Positions 1 through 11,959 of a stretch of DNA of 64,000 bases are shown in pieces (position 1 is the stretch's first letter; the number at the start of each line of letters is the position of its first letter). The notes below the pieces were generated by a model. It made no database searches and had not been told where the DNA came from. It saw only the letters and a list, made by a program, of their open reading frames with translations. This DNA is from Aedes albopictus (taxonomy: Eukaryota > Arthropoda > Insecta > Diptera > Culicidae): the NCBI RefSeq assembly GCF_035046485.1, contig NC_085138.1, positions 290,011,256-290,075,255 of the forward strand. The letters run 5' to 3'. The position numbers and the translations under genes are program-made.

Positions 1-1446
1 CGCGGTGATTAGGTAAAGGTGAATAAATAGCAATAAAATATTCTCAGACCATAATTGGGACAACCGGTAGTGACATGGTCCATGACTCATGGAATCAGAT
101 CCGGCTATCCCACCGGAAAGTACCAAATATAAAAATGAACCAAACCCATACATACGAAGATCAATAAACATAAGAAAGGGTCAAATCAATGTCATCTGAC
201 ACGATGACATGTGTCCAATTCTAGCTTTACGCATAGATTTTCAGCCAATTCCGATTATGAATGTTAATATTAGTTTATTATTGAATGTTGCATTGAATAC
301 GACACACAGATGGGCAGCATATCTCTTATTATGGAAGAAGACAGGAATAACAAATGCCGAACCGTCTTCCGAAGCCGCTACCGTGGTGAAGTGCATTCGT
401 TTGACATTTTTGTTTCGAACAGTAGTTTGATTGCTTGTGTTGCGAATGTCGGAGACAAAGGAGGCCGAATATCGACGAAAAGGTTCAAATGACTGTGATC
501 TCTAACAAGACTGATCACGACTTATCGACAACCTGATGGAAAAATAGGGTCAGACCACATTAAACTCCCGGTAGTGTTGCGGGTTCAGCTGTGGCTTCGG
601 AAGTGGTTAGAAGTAAAAGTGAAGCATTCATGCGATATATCAAATCGCGGTGATTAGGTAAAGGTGAATAAATAGCAATAAAATATTCTCAGACCATAAT
701 TGGGACAACCGGTAGTGACATGGTCCATGACTCATGGAATCAGATCCGGCTATCCCACCGGAAAGTACCAAATATAAAAATGAACCAAACCCATACATAC
801 GAAGATCAATAAACATAAGAAAGGGTCAAATCAATGTCATCTGACACGATGACATGTGTCCAATTCTAGCTTTACGCATAGATTTTCAGCCAATTCCGAT
901 TATGAATGTTAATATTAGTTTATTATTGAATGTTGCATTGAATACGACACACAGATGGGCAGCATATCTCTTATTATGGAAGAAGACAGGAATAACAAAT
1001 GCCGAACCGTCTTCCGAAGCCGCTACCGTGGTGAAGTGCATTCGTTTGACATTTTTGTTTCGAACAGTAGTTTGATTGCTTGTGTTGCGAATGTCGGAGA
1101 CAAAGGAGGCCGAATATCGACGAAAAGGTTCAAATGACTGTGATCTCTAACAAGACTGATCACGACTTATCGACAACCTGATGGAAAAATAGGGTCAGAC
1201 CACATTAAACTCCCGGTAGTGTTGCGGGTTCAGCTGTGGCTTCGGAAGTGGTTAGAAGTAAAAGTGAAGCATTCATGCGATATATCAAATCGCGGTGATT
1301 AGGTAAAGGTGAATAAATAGCAATAAAATATTCTCAGACCATAATTGGGACAACCGGTAGTGACATGGTCCATGACTCATGGAATCAGATCCGGCTATCC
1401 CACCGGAAAGTACCAAATATAAAAATGAACCAAACCCATACATACG
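1..1446. repeat. 645-bp tandem repeat, 2.24 copies
   Basis: The string beginning CGCGGTGATTAGGTAAAGG occurs at 1, 646 and 1291, giving a 645-bp period; the third copy breaks off near 1446. The copies look identical by eye, so the duplication is recent or an assembly product. Inside each copy are degenerate pieces (ACCGGTAGTG, GAACCAAACCCATACATACG) of the same roughly 150-bp repeat family seen at 38880-39670. Short frames recur in every copy but resemble no known protein. Confidence 0.93.
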
Positions 1447-1560
1447 ACACATCAGATCGCAGATTTTTTAATAATCTAATGAACGGTTATCAAGAAAATA
1501 GCCTTAGATCACATTAGAGACTAACTGTTGTGTAGCAGAACCAACGTTCATGTGAAAAAA
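1447..1560. repeat. degenerate unit of the 150-bp ACCGGT repeat family
   Basis: Directly after the tandem array the sequence continues with CATACGACACATCAGATCGC, a TAATCTAATGAACGG box and a GATCACATTAGAGACTA box. These line up with units at 39072-39670, so this looks like an old unit of that family next to the younger 645-bp duplication. Confidence 0.55.
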
Positions 1561-1849
1561 AAATAAAAAGTGGCTTTGATTAATGGCCTGATAGACATTA
1601 GGTATGAACAGCAGTGACGAATAGGTCTAAGTTCTCATATATGCGAACAAAATATAAACAAAACTAAAGCGAACTCATCAAATCGTACCATTTCAGATTC
1701 CTAAGGTGTAAATTTATAGCAGGACAGGTCAACGTTAAATGAAAAATAAGAATTTGATCGCGTCAAAAGAAGATGGTGGCTGTTTTAAGGAATTTTGAGC
1801 TCTAAAACTACGTAAAATAAGTGTATTTGGTATGGGAAATATGTTCGGA

Positions 1850-2290
1850 GTCCACCAGAGTATCTAAGATAGCGGTCCAAAGTCCAAGATAATGGCCCAG
1901 TGTTCAAGTTAGTGCCTATTTTATAGGATTTTAAATTCTTGCATTATGGACATATTTTGTATGAAAATATGTCCAGAATTCAAAACTTGTAACCAGTAAA
2001 CCCAAACTGTGCGCTGTTTTACAAGGTCTGCAATATGACTATAGTTTGAATGGGGAAGAATGCCGGTCTTCGTCCAAAATTGGTAACCAGAAAATCATAA
2101 ACGACATGCCAAAATTCAATACGGCGACTATTTTATGTAATTGTAGGTGCAGAGTCCAAAAATGAATACCAGAACATCCAAGATGGTGTCTCAATGTTCA
2201 AGATGGCGGTCAGTTTAGTTCGGGTAGATATCCGGAGTCATAAAATGATGACCGGAAAATCTAAAATGACGTTTCAAAATTTTGCGGCTT
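1850..2290. repeat. degenerate TCCAAGATGGCGGT-type repeat
   Basis: Loosely repeated phrases such as GTCCAAGATAATGG, TCCAAGATGG, TTCAAGATGGCGGTC and GGAAAATCTAAAATGACG recur at irregular 30-60 bp spacing in AT-rich DNA. No open frame of interest. 1560-1850 and 2290-2465 show nothing further. Confidence 0.5.
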
Positions 2291-2465
2291 CATGACACTT
2301 GTTTGGTTTGAGTTTTGGATCGTTGTCTTATATTTTATGAATATTGGATGTTATGCTAATATAAAATGTATCCATATTGAGTAGATTTAGCAAGCAGTTT
2401 TCATTTTGTATTTATGTCAATGTCATCAACATGTCGCTCGAGTTTTGTAGAAAGGATATTTTAAA

Positions 2466-2515
2466 GCACGAGAAAGGCACCATCACCGCTAGGTGGATTA
2501 ATTAGGGTTTTTTAA
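2466..2515. repeat. dispersed short repeat shared with 59101-59148
   Basis: ACGAGAAAGGCACCATCACC followed by a GCTAGGTGGATTAAT box recurs near 59101 with few differences. In the second place it is adjacent to a tRNA-like SINE head, so it is probably part of a composite SINE or LINE tail. Confidence 0.55.
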
Positions 2516-2519
2516 AAGT

Positions 2520-4185
2520 TTTTTCAAATATTCCTTCCTAAATCTTTGTTTTTTTTTTGGTACCAACCACTAGGTGAATAATCCGTGCAAAGATCATCGC
2601 TCACGGAAATTTTCCACCAATTTCTCCACGTCTCAGCGTGTAACTCAATTATCGACTTTGTTTTGCTCTAGTTACGTTCAATATAAGCGATCGAAGAATT
2701 TCACCACTTACAATCGGAGCATCTCCGGTAGGTACCGTGATCTGATCTGATCTGCAGCAGCTGATGCTTACCGCACCGACGAAGTACCTTTATTAGTGGC
2801 GGTACGACGACGTCTGGGGTTTTATGGGTACAATCAAAAGTGAAATTGCTGCTAGCCCAGTAGTGGCCATCATCATCACCATCAGCAGCAACAACACCAA
2901 CGGCATCAGCCGTCTGCCCAAGTCGGTAGCCAATAATGATCGACGATCTTAATTTGTCTATTACTCAACAAACTGATCCGTTTGCGGTGGAAGGTAGTGG
3001 TGATTCGAAGCGTACGGAACCTGGGAAGTCTGAAGATGTGAAGGAAATTGCTCCCAATTATATCTTATTTGTCAGCTTGAGGGATCTTATTCTTCACCTG
3101 GAACAGATCAGACGGAGAGTCACGAGGGCCTTCTTTGGTGCGCGCTGTAGAAGAGCTTTACTATTATTGCATAAATAGGGTAATTCCTGGTGCAGCTCCA
3201 GCAGTTAACGACTGTTTGCAGCAGCTTGATCGAACGGAAACTCATCTCGTTTTCAACAACATAACGAAGCCTTGAGCTCGGTTCTTTCAGAACTGCCATC
3301 ATCACCATCATTATCGTGATCATAGATGCGCCAGCTTTGCAATTTGAGCTACTAGCGAGGTTGCAACGTCGATCTATTGGCACCTAATCAAACTAATTTG
3401 AATAAAATGTATTCAAGCAGATTTGAATGGGAAAGAGGTACTAAATAAACGTTGTTGGCATTTTGGCCCTACATACTCATGATTAATAGGGATGAGCACC
3501 GCGCGCGGTGAAGGCCGGGATGATTCATAACCGTTTCAATCTGCTTCCCTCCCGGGCGGGGGTCAATGGCGGCGTAGTGCTGTCAAGTGCCGCAGCAGGT
3601 AAACGGGCAAAGTGCTTCGTGGGAGATCTACTCTTCTGATAGCGCACTGCTTCCATGAAACTAGATTAGGTACCAGAAAGGTGTAAAGCCGTGATCGGCT
3701 TCTGTTGTGGCTTGCTTGCGCTTACCACGAGGAGAGCTAAGTTGCACGAGTTTGATCGCAGCAAAAGCGATCGTCGATGGTGGTAGGTACCTCAGCTCAG
3801 ATAATAGGAGCTTGAGCATAACTAAGTGTAAATAAAGCAATCATCGAGTGGGAAACACCGAGCTGTGGATAAATGCTTTATCCTCGAGCGACGCGGGCTG
3901 AAAGGCAGGCGATAGATAGAGAGAGTGCCAAGCCAAGAGCAAACTGTTTTGTTGGACAAGGTTAATTTACGGCATAATAATAGGCTGATGAGTGGTGCTC
4001 TGGAAGGTGGTAATGAAATTAGATCAACAGGTTGTTACAGTAGCTCGAAGATTGTGATTGAATGTGCTGCATCGAGGAGGGGAACAATGCAGTGATTGAG
4101 GGCTTTTTGTTGTGTTTGGAGAAAATATTTGAACTGTTATGTGAATTTATTTTAAACAGGAAAAAGTACATGGATTGATAGGCTT
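2520..4185. other. non-repetitive stretch without a supported gene
   Basis: I see no convincing gene. A CAT/CAG-rich segment at 2861-2905 could encode a short His/Gln run but has a stop just upstream and downstream. Short open frames at 2936-3178 and 3120-3383 have no recognisable motif. GC content is higher than in the flanking repeat DNA, so this may be host intron or regulatory DNA. Confidence 0.4.
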
Positions 4186-4394
4186 CCTAAGCCTCCTGGA
4201 ATGCCTGTGTAGCTGCCGACTTAGGATGGCACAACTGACCCCCTGTTCCGGAGGTCAGGCCCATGCACAGAAGTGGCGCTGGGGTGAAGTGACGATCAAG
4301 TAGTGAACCACTGAATGAATTTAAAAAACCTCTGAATGAGCTAAAAGTAAAAAAAAATGCTGGAAAGGACGAGATCCCGCACTACTTAAGCGAG
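4186..4394 (+). pseudogene. short RTE-type non-LTR retrotransposon fragment
   Basis: On the plus strand the frame around 4330-4380 reads KNAGKDEIP, matching the NKAAGKDELPAEL block that opens the reverse transcriptase of RTE elements (compare the minus-strand relic at 11960-14773). The block is followed at once by unrelated sequence. The upstream phrase CCCCCTGTTCCGGAGGTCAGG is of the kind seen near other non-LTR fragments here (compare 30010-30060). Only a short relic remains. Confidence 0.5.
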
Positions 4395-4413
4395 GGAACG
4401 AATAACAGATACG

Positions 4414-4446
4414 CAAGCATGAGCATGAGCATGAGCATGAGCATAG
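4414..4446. repeat. (GCATGA)n microsatellite
   Basis: Five tandem copies of a 6-bp GCATGA/GAGCAT unit sit immediately after the left 23-bp direct repeat. Confidence 0.85.
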
Positions 4447-4987
4447 ATGACCGCACAATTCGTAGTTGCTACTCCGTGATTGACCAGAGCAATCGAAATT
4501 GCACAAGGAACCAATGAATAGGGCTTGGGACTAGCTTACTATTCTCAATGTACACAGGTCGAGAGCTCTCAACTTTAATAAGGTCAATAACGGCGCCGGC
4601 CACGTCCTTACGGTCATCGAGGATGGAAGGGAATGTTAGTAAGACAAACGTTGTTATAAAGACCGCGAATCGCTGCATCTCCACGTTTGTCTCAGGAAGG
4701 AATTTTTTGTTAGTAGGGTAAGGTACATTGTCAGTCCGGGAGTCACCTATGGTTGGTGATATGATTTGACAATGGATCAATATACACAAACCGCCGTTAA
4801 CAACCTATCACTTTTCGACGCAAAAACTAGCCAAAAAGGAAAATTCTATCGCGCGTCTCCACTCCACTAGGGAGCAGAAACCTTTAGTCTATTCCACACA
4901 GAAATACACTGAACGCGACTCACTTGTCGGCGCCCGGATTTTTTTTCCATGACCGGCGAGCCCGAACTAACATTTTTCACTCTTTTG

Positions 4988-4991
<4 letters not shown>

Positions 4992-5034
<43 letters not shown>
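4992..5034 (+). repeat. 43-base poly(A) run at the left edge of the satellite
   Basis: An unbroken run of 43 A precedes TTATTATCAACTAAAAATG and the satellite. It could be the tail of a retroposed sequence on the plus strand or simply a homopolymer. Confidence 0.9.
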
Positions 5035-5036
<2 letters not shown>

Positions 5037-5109
5037 ATTATCAACTAAAAATGTATTGGGAACTAGCGCCGACGGGAAGCGAAAAATTCGGAACCGACTC
5101 GAGCCACGA

Positions 5110-8100
5110 CGCGTCCACCGTACGCTTCGTCCCGCCGTCGGAGCCCCGCCGAGAGAAGAGAAAAAAAAATCGCAAAGATCTAGCAAAACCTGCGCGCGAA
5201 ACTTTGCTGCTGCCGAACTACCACACACTACTGACTGCTTGGCGTCCCGTCGTCGTCGTCGAAGCCCCGCCGAGAGAACAATAAATCGCAAAAATCTAGC
5301 GAAACCTGCGCGCGAAGCTTTGCTGCTGCCGAACTACCGCACACTACTGACTGCTTGGCGTCCCGTCGTCGGAGCCCCGCAGAGGGAAGAGGAAAAAAAA
5401 ATCGCAAAAATCTAGCAAAGCGAGCGCGCGAAACTTTGCTGCTGCCGAACTACCGCACACTACTAACTGCTTGGCGTCCCGTCGTCGGAGCCCCGTAGAG
5501 GGAAGAGGAAAAACAAATCGCAAAAATCTAGCAAAGCGAGCGCGCGAAATCGCAAAAATCTAGCAAAGCGAGCGCGCGAAACTTTGCTGCTGCCGAACTA
5601 CCGCACACAACTGACTGCTTGGCGTCCCGTCGTTGGAGCCCCGCAGAGGGAAGAGAAAAATAAATCGCAAAAATCTAGCAAAGCGAGCGCGCGAAACTTT
5701 GCTGCTGCCGAACTACCGCACACTACTGACTGCTTGGCGTCCCGTCGTCGGAGCCCCGCAGAGAGAAGAGGAAAAACAAATCGCAAAAATCTAGCAAAGC
5801 GAGCGCGCGAAACTTTGCTGCTGCCGAACTACCGCACACTACTGACTGCTTGGTGTCCCGTCGTCGGAGCCCCGCAGAGAGAAGAGGAAAAACAAATCGC
5901 AAAAATCTAGCAAAGCGAGCGCGCGAAACTTTGCTGCTGCCGAACTACCGCACACTACTGACTGCTTGGCGTCCCGTCGTCGGAGCCCCGCAGAGAGAAG
6001 AGGAAAAACAAATCGCAAAAATCTAGCAAAGCGAGCGCGCGAAACTTTGCTGCTGCCGAACTACCGCACACTACTGACTGCTTGGTGTCCCGTCGTCGGA
6101 GCCCCGCAGAGAGAAGAGGAAAAACAAATCGCAAAAATCTAGCAAAGCGAGCGCGCGAAACTTTGCTGCTGCCGAACTACCGCACACTACTGACTGCTTG
6201 GTGTCCCGTCGTCGGAGCCCCGCAGAGAGAAGAGGAAAAACAAATCGCAAAAATCTAGCAAAGCGAGCGCGCGAAACTTTGCTGCTGCCGAACTACCGCA
6301 CACTACTGACTGCTTGGCGTCCCGTCGTCGGAGCCCCGCAGAGAGAAGAGGAAAAACAAATCGCAAAAATCTAGCAAAGCGAGCGCGCGAAACTTTGCTG
6401 CTGCCGAACTACCGCACACTACTAACTGCTTGGCGTCCCGTCGTCGGAGCCCCGCAGAGGGAAGAGAAAAATAAATCGCAAAAATCTAGCAAAGCGAGCG
6501 CGCGAAACTTTGCTGCTGCCGAACTACCGCACACTACTGACTGCTTGGTGTCCCGTCGTCGGAGCCCCGCAGAGGGAAGAGGAAAAACAAATCGCAAAAA
6601 TCTAGCAAAGCGAGCGCGCGAAACTTAGCTGCTGCCGAACTACCGCACACTACTAACTGCTTGGCGTCCCGTCGTCGGAGCCCCGCAGAGGGAAGAGAAA
6701 AATAAATCGCAAAAATCTAGCAAAGCGAGCGCGCGAAACTTTGCTGCTGCCGAACTACCGCACACTACTAACTGCTTGGCGTCCCGTCGTCGGAGCCCCG
6801 CAGAGGGAAGAGAAAAATAAATCGCAAAAATCTAGCAAAGCGAGCGCGCGAAACTTTGCTGCTGCCGAACTACCGCACACTACTGACTGCTTGGTGTCCC
6901 GTCGTCGGAGCCCCGCAGAGGGAAGAGGAAAAACAAATCGCAAAAATCTAGCAAAGCGAGCGCGCGAAACTTAGCTGCTGCCGAACTACCGCACACTACT
7001 AACTGCTTGGCGTCCCGTCGTCGGAGCCCCGCAGAGGGAAGAGAAAAATAAATCGCAAAAATCTAGCAAAGCGAGCGCGCGAAACTTTGCTGCTGCCGAA
7101 CTACCGCACACTACTAACTGCTTGGCGTCCCGTCGTCGGAGCCCCGCAGAGGGAAGAGAAAAATAAATCGCAAAAATCTAGCAAAGCGAGCGCGCGAAAC
7201 TTTGCTGCTGCCGAACTACCGCACACTACTGACTGCTTGGTGTCCCGTCGTCGGAGCCCCGCAGAGGGAAGAGGAAAAACAAATCGCAAAAATCTAGCAA
7301 AGCGAGCGCGCGAAACTTAGCTGCTGCCGAACTACCGCACACTACTAACTGCTTGGCGTCCCGTCGTCGGAGCCCCGCAGAGGGAAGAGAAAAATAAATC
7401 GCAAAAATCTAGCAAAGCGAGCGCGCGAAACTTTGCTGCTGCCGAACTACCGCACACTACTAACTGCTTGGCGTCCCGTCGTCGGAGCCCCGCAGAGGGA
7501 AGAGAAAAATAAATCGCAAAAATCTAGCAAAGCGAGCGCGCGAAACTTTGCTGCTGCCGAACTACCGCACACTACTGACTGCTTGGTGTCCCGTCGTCGG
7601 AGCCCCGCAGAGGGAAGAGGAAAAATAAATCGCAAAAATCTAGCAAAGCGAGCGCGCGAAACTTAGCTGCTGCCGAACTACCGCACACTACTAACTGCTT
7701 GGCGTCCCGTCGTCGGAGCCCCGCAGAGGGAAGAGAAAAATAAATCGCAAAAATCTAGCAAAGCGAGCGCGCGAAACTTTGCTGCTGCCGAACTACCGCA
7801 CACAACTGACTGCTTGGCGTCCCGTCGTTGGAGCCCCGCAGAGGGAAGAGAAAAATAAATCGCAAAAATCTAGCAAAGCGAGCGCGCGAAACTTTGCTGC
7901 TGCCGAACTACCGCACACTACTGACTGCTTGGCGTCCCGTCGTCGGAGCCCCGCAGAGAGAAGAGGAAAAACAAATCGCAAAAATCTAGCAAAGCGAGCG
8001 CGCGAAACTTTGCTGCTGCCGAACTACCGCACACTACTGACTGCTTGGTGTCCCGTCGTCGGAGCCCCGCAGAGAGAAGAGGAAAAACAAATCGCAAAAA

Positions 8101-10810
8101 TCTAGCAAAGCGAGCGCGCGAAACTTTGCTGCTGCCGAACTACCGCACACTACTGACTGCTTGGCGTCCCGTCGTCGGAGCCCCGCAGAGAGAAGAGGAA
8201 AAACAAATCGCAAAAATCTAGCAAAGCGAGCGCGCGAAACTTTGCTGCTGCCGAACTACCGCACACTACTGACTGCTTGGTGTCCCGTCGTCGGAGCCCC
8301 GCAGAGAGAAGAGGAAAAACAAATCGCAAAAATCTAGCAAAGCGAGCGCGCGAAACTTTGCTGCTGCCGAACTACCGCACACTACTGACTGCTTGGTGTC
8401 CCGTCGTCGGAGCCCCGCAGAGAGAAGAGGAAAAACAAATCGCAAAAATCTAGCAAAGCGAGCGCGCGAAACTTTGCTGCTGCCGAACTACCGCACACTA
8501 CTGACTGCTTGGCGTCCCGTCGTCGGAGCCCCGCAGAGAGAAGAGGAAAAACAAATCGCAAAAATCTAGCAAAGCGAGCGCGCGAAACTTTGCTGCTGCC
8601 GAACTACCGCACACTACTAACTGCTTGGCGTCCCGTCGTCGGAGCCCCGCAGAGGGAAGAGAAAAATAAATCGCAAAAATCTAGCAAAGCGAGCGCGCGA
8701 AACTTTGCTGCTGCCGAACTACCGCACACTACTGACTGCTTGGTGTCCCGTCGTCGGAGCCCCGCAGAGGGAAGAGGAAAAACAAATCGCAAAAATCTAG
8801 CAAAGCGAGCGCGCGAAACTTAGCTGCTGCCGAACTACCGCACACTACTAACTGCTTGGCGTCCCGTCGTCGGAGCCCCGCAGAGGGAAGAGAAAAATAA
8901 ATCGCAAAAATCTAGCAAAGCGAGCGCGCGAAACTTTGCTGCTGCCGAACTACCGCACACTACTAACTGCTTGGCGTCCCGTCGTCGGAGCCCCGCAGAG
9001 GGAAGAGAAAAATAAATCGCAAAAATCTAGCAAAGCGAGCGCGCGAAACTTTGCTGCTGCCGAACTACCGCACACTACTGACTGCTTGGTGTCCCGTCGT
9101 CGGAGCCCCGCAGAGGGAAGAGGAAAAACAAATCGCAAAAATCTAGCAAAGCGAGCGCGCGAAACTTAGCTGCTGCCGAACTACCGCACACTACTAACTG
9201 CTTGGCGTCCCGTCGTCGGAGCCCCGCAGAGGGAAGAGAAAAATAAATCGCAAAAATCTAGCAAAGCGAGCGCGCGAAACTTTGCTGCTGCCGAACTACC
9301 GCACACTACTAACTGCTTGGCGTCCCGTCGTCGGAGCCCCGCAGAGGGAAGAGAAAAATAAATCGCAAAAATCTAGCAAAGCGAGCGCGCGAAACTTTGC
9401 TGCTGCCGAACTACCGCACACTACTGACTGCTTGGTGTCCCGTCGTCGGAGCCCCGCAGAGGGAAGAGGAAAAACAAATCGCAAAAATCTAGCAAAGCGA
9501 GCGCGCGAAACTTAGCTGCTGCCGAACTACCGCACACTACTAACTGCTTGGCGTCCCGTCGTCGGAGCCCCGCAGAGGGAAGAGAAAAATAAATCGCAAA
9601 AATCTAGCAAAGCGAGCGCGCGAAACTTTGCTGCTGCCGAACTACCGCACACTACTAACTGCTTGGCGTCCCGTCGTCGGAGCCCCGCAGAGGGAAGAGA
9701 AAAATAAATCGCAAAAATCTAGCAAAGCGAGCGCGCGAAACTTTGCTGCTGCCGAACTACCGCACACTACTGACTGCTTGGTGTCCCGTCGTCGGAGCCC
9801 CGCAGAGGGAAGAGGAAAAATAAATCGCAAAAATCTAGCAAAGCGAGCGCGCGAAACTTAGCTGCTGCCGAACTACCGCACACTACTAACTGCTTGGCGT
9901 CCCGTCGTCGGAGCCCCGCAGAGGGAAGAGAAAAATAAATCGCAAAAATCTAGCAAAGCGAGCGCGCGAAACTTTGCTGCTGCCGAACTACCGCACACTA
10001 CTGACTGCTTGGTGTCCCGTCGTCGGAGCCCCGCAGAGGGAAGAGGAAAAACAAATCGCAAAAATCTAGCAAAGCGAGCGCGCGAAACTTTGCTGCTGCC
10101 GAACTACCGCACACTACTGACTGCTTGGTGTCCCGTCGTCGGAGCCCCGCAGAGGGAAGAGGAAAAACAAATCGCAAAAATCTAGCAAAGCGAGCGCGCG
10201 AAACTTAGCTGCTGCCGAACTACCGCACACTACTAACTGCTTGGCGTCCCGTCGTCGGAGCCCCGCAGAGGGAAGAGAAAAATAAATCGCAAAAATCTAG
10301 CAAAGCGAGCGCGCGAAACTTAGCTGCTGCCGAACTACCGCACTCTACTAACTGCTTGGCGTCCCGTCGTCGGAGCCCCGCAGAGGGAAGAGAAAAATAA
10401 ATCGCAAAAATCTAGCAAAGCGAGCGCGCGAAACTTTGCTGCTGCCGAACTACCGCACACTACTGACTGCTTGGTGTCCCGTCGTCGGAGCCCCGCAGAG
10501 GGAAGAGGAAAAACAAATCGCAAAAATCTAGCAAAGCGAGCGCGCGAAACTTAGCTGCTGCCGAACTACCGCACACTACTAACTGCTTGGCGTCCCGTCG
10601 TCGGAGCCCCGCAGAGGGAAGAGAAAAATAAATCGCAAAAATCTAGCAAAGCGAGCGCGCGAAACTTAGCTGCTGCCGAACTACCGCACACTACTAACTG
10701 CTTGGCGTCCCGTCGTCGGAGCCCCGCAGAGGGAAGAGAAAAATAAATCGCAAAAATCTAGCAAAGCGAGCGCGCGAAACTTTGCTGCTGCCGAACTACC
10801 GCACACTACT
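5110..10810. repeat. satellite array, 115/116-bp unit with higher-order structure
   Basis: About 49 head-to-tail units carry the landmarks CTTTGCTGCTGCCGAACTAC, GACTGCTTGGCGTCCCGTCG, GGAGCCCCGCAGAG and CGCAAAAATCTAGCAAAGCG. Units are 116 bp with a GAGGAAAAACAAATC linker or 115 bp with GAGAAAAATAAATC. Much of the array repeats as a 346-bp trimer. The first two or three units (about 5110-5400) are the most divergent, as expected at an array edge. Short frames inside (77, 104 and 108 codons, both strands) simply follow the repeat and end where the trimer shifts frame; they are not genes. One 36-bp partial unit lies at 5547-5582. Confidence 0.96.
5547..9936. repeat. 2195-bp tandem duplication inside the satellite
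   Basis: 5547-7741 (19 units) recurs as 7742-9936. The diagnostic variants CACAACTGACTGC and CGTCGTTGGAGCC at about 5606-5640 reappear at 7801-7835, and the KINRKN-encoding variant at 7625 reappears at 9820. All landmarks I compared are offset by exactly 2195 bp. The match fails just after about 9998. Confidence 0.88.
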
Positions 10811-11029
10811 CGGAACGAATAACAGATACGCAAGGATGAAAAATTGGTCAACAGATCAAATCTTTCCACCTTGGTGCCTCCATTAGGGAAACATTACCAA
10901 TATGTTGGCTTACGGAAAAGAAGCAGCAAACGGAGTTTGGGGCGTGATGGATTTATTTCAGGGTCCTTAAAAACTTGCTTGGGCGTAAGTCATCGGAATG
11001 TTTCATATAGCTATAAGTTTACCTGAAAG

Positions 11030-11935
11030 CCCGTAAAACGCACTAAAACTTACAGGGACTCCTTTAAATTCCCCTGTAACGCATCAAAATGCCTCAAAAC
11101 ACCTCTAAAAGCTGCTGAAATCGCACTGAAGCTCATATGAAAGTCTGAGGATTCCACTAAAACCCTCCGGAATGCACTGAAATGCCTTGAAACGCCTTTG
11201 CAACCTCCAAAAAGCAGTCCTGAAGTTCACCTGGGAGAGACACCCTTGAAACGCATTCAAAAGCGCTGGAAACTGCAATAAACCCCACATGAAAACCTAC
11301 GATATCCCCGAAAACGCTTCTAAAACTCCCTGAAACGTGCTAGTTAATACGCCTTTATATGCCTGGAAAAAGCCACCGCTATCCTGCATCCTCCTAAAAC
11401 GATTCTGAAACCCTTCTGCAGTTTATCTGAATGCATTTACTGTTCCCGGGAATTTCATCAAAACCACCTAAAACCCCTGAAACACAATAAAACGTTTTAA
11501 AACGACTTTAACAGCCTTGAAACGCATCTGAAACTTCCTGATACTTTCCAGAATAGGTGCACTTCTTCACAGCCTGTGAGATTTGGAACATTTTGGCATG
11601 CCTTGCAACGTCTTAGAATACTTCTGAAACCTCCGCAAGCCTCGCTGAAGCTCACCCAAAAGCCCCATGAAACCCCAGGGATCCACTCTGGGACGCACTC
11701 TAAAATCTCATTGAAACTCCTTGAAAACGCTCCTAAACCCTTCTAGATCTCTCCAGAAGCTGTCTTGAAAGCTTTTAAAGTTCACTTGAAGTCTATGAAA
11801 ATGCTCTGAAACGTCTTTCAGCCCTTCTGAAATCCCGTGAATCGCTCCACATCTCTGAATCCTCCTGAAACACCTCTCGAACTTACCTGGAAGCATATGA
11901 CGCCCCTAAAACTCTCAGGAACCCCGCTTGGTAGG
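11030..11935. repeat. degenerate CCTGAAACGC-type simple repeat
   Basis: Phrases such as CCTGAAACGC, CCTTGAAACGC and CTCCTGAAACACC recur every 10-35 bases for about 900 bp. Open frames on the minus strand reflect this periodicity (SFRGVSGGF and similar) and are not treated as genes. Confidence 0.75.
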
Positions 11936-11959
11936 GAAGGATTTAAGGCGAACTCTGAG

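Larger units (their letters stand above)
4395..10834. other. 6.4-kb segment bounded by a 23-bp direct repeat
   Basis: The 23-bp string starting GGAACGAATAACAGATACG is present at 4395-4417 and again at 10812-10834. Between them lie a (GCATGA)n microsatellite, about 550 bp of unrecognised DNA, a 43-base A-run and the satellite array. This could be a target-site duplication around an inserted block or the scar of a rearrangement. A weaker match (CCGCACTACT against CCGCACACTACT) just upstream of both copies favours a rearrangement. An open frame at 4469-4789 (minus) has no ATG at its start and is not recognised. Confidence 0.6.

Noticed and set aside
2936..3178. 80-codon gene and the preceding His/Gln-rich run
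   Set aside because: The His/Gln frame is closed by stops on both sides and the 80-codon frame has no family resemblance or splice context.
4469..4789. 106-codon minus-strand gene
   Set aside because: The frame begins at TTG without an upstream ATG, and I recognise no domain.
5110..10810. CRISPR-like array or repeat-protein gene
   Set aside because: Units are contiguous 115/116-bp repeats without spacers, in a eukaryotic genome. Frames of 62-108 codons recur with the satellite and break when the 346-bp trimer changes phase.
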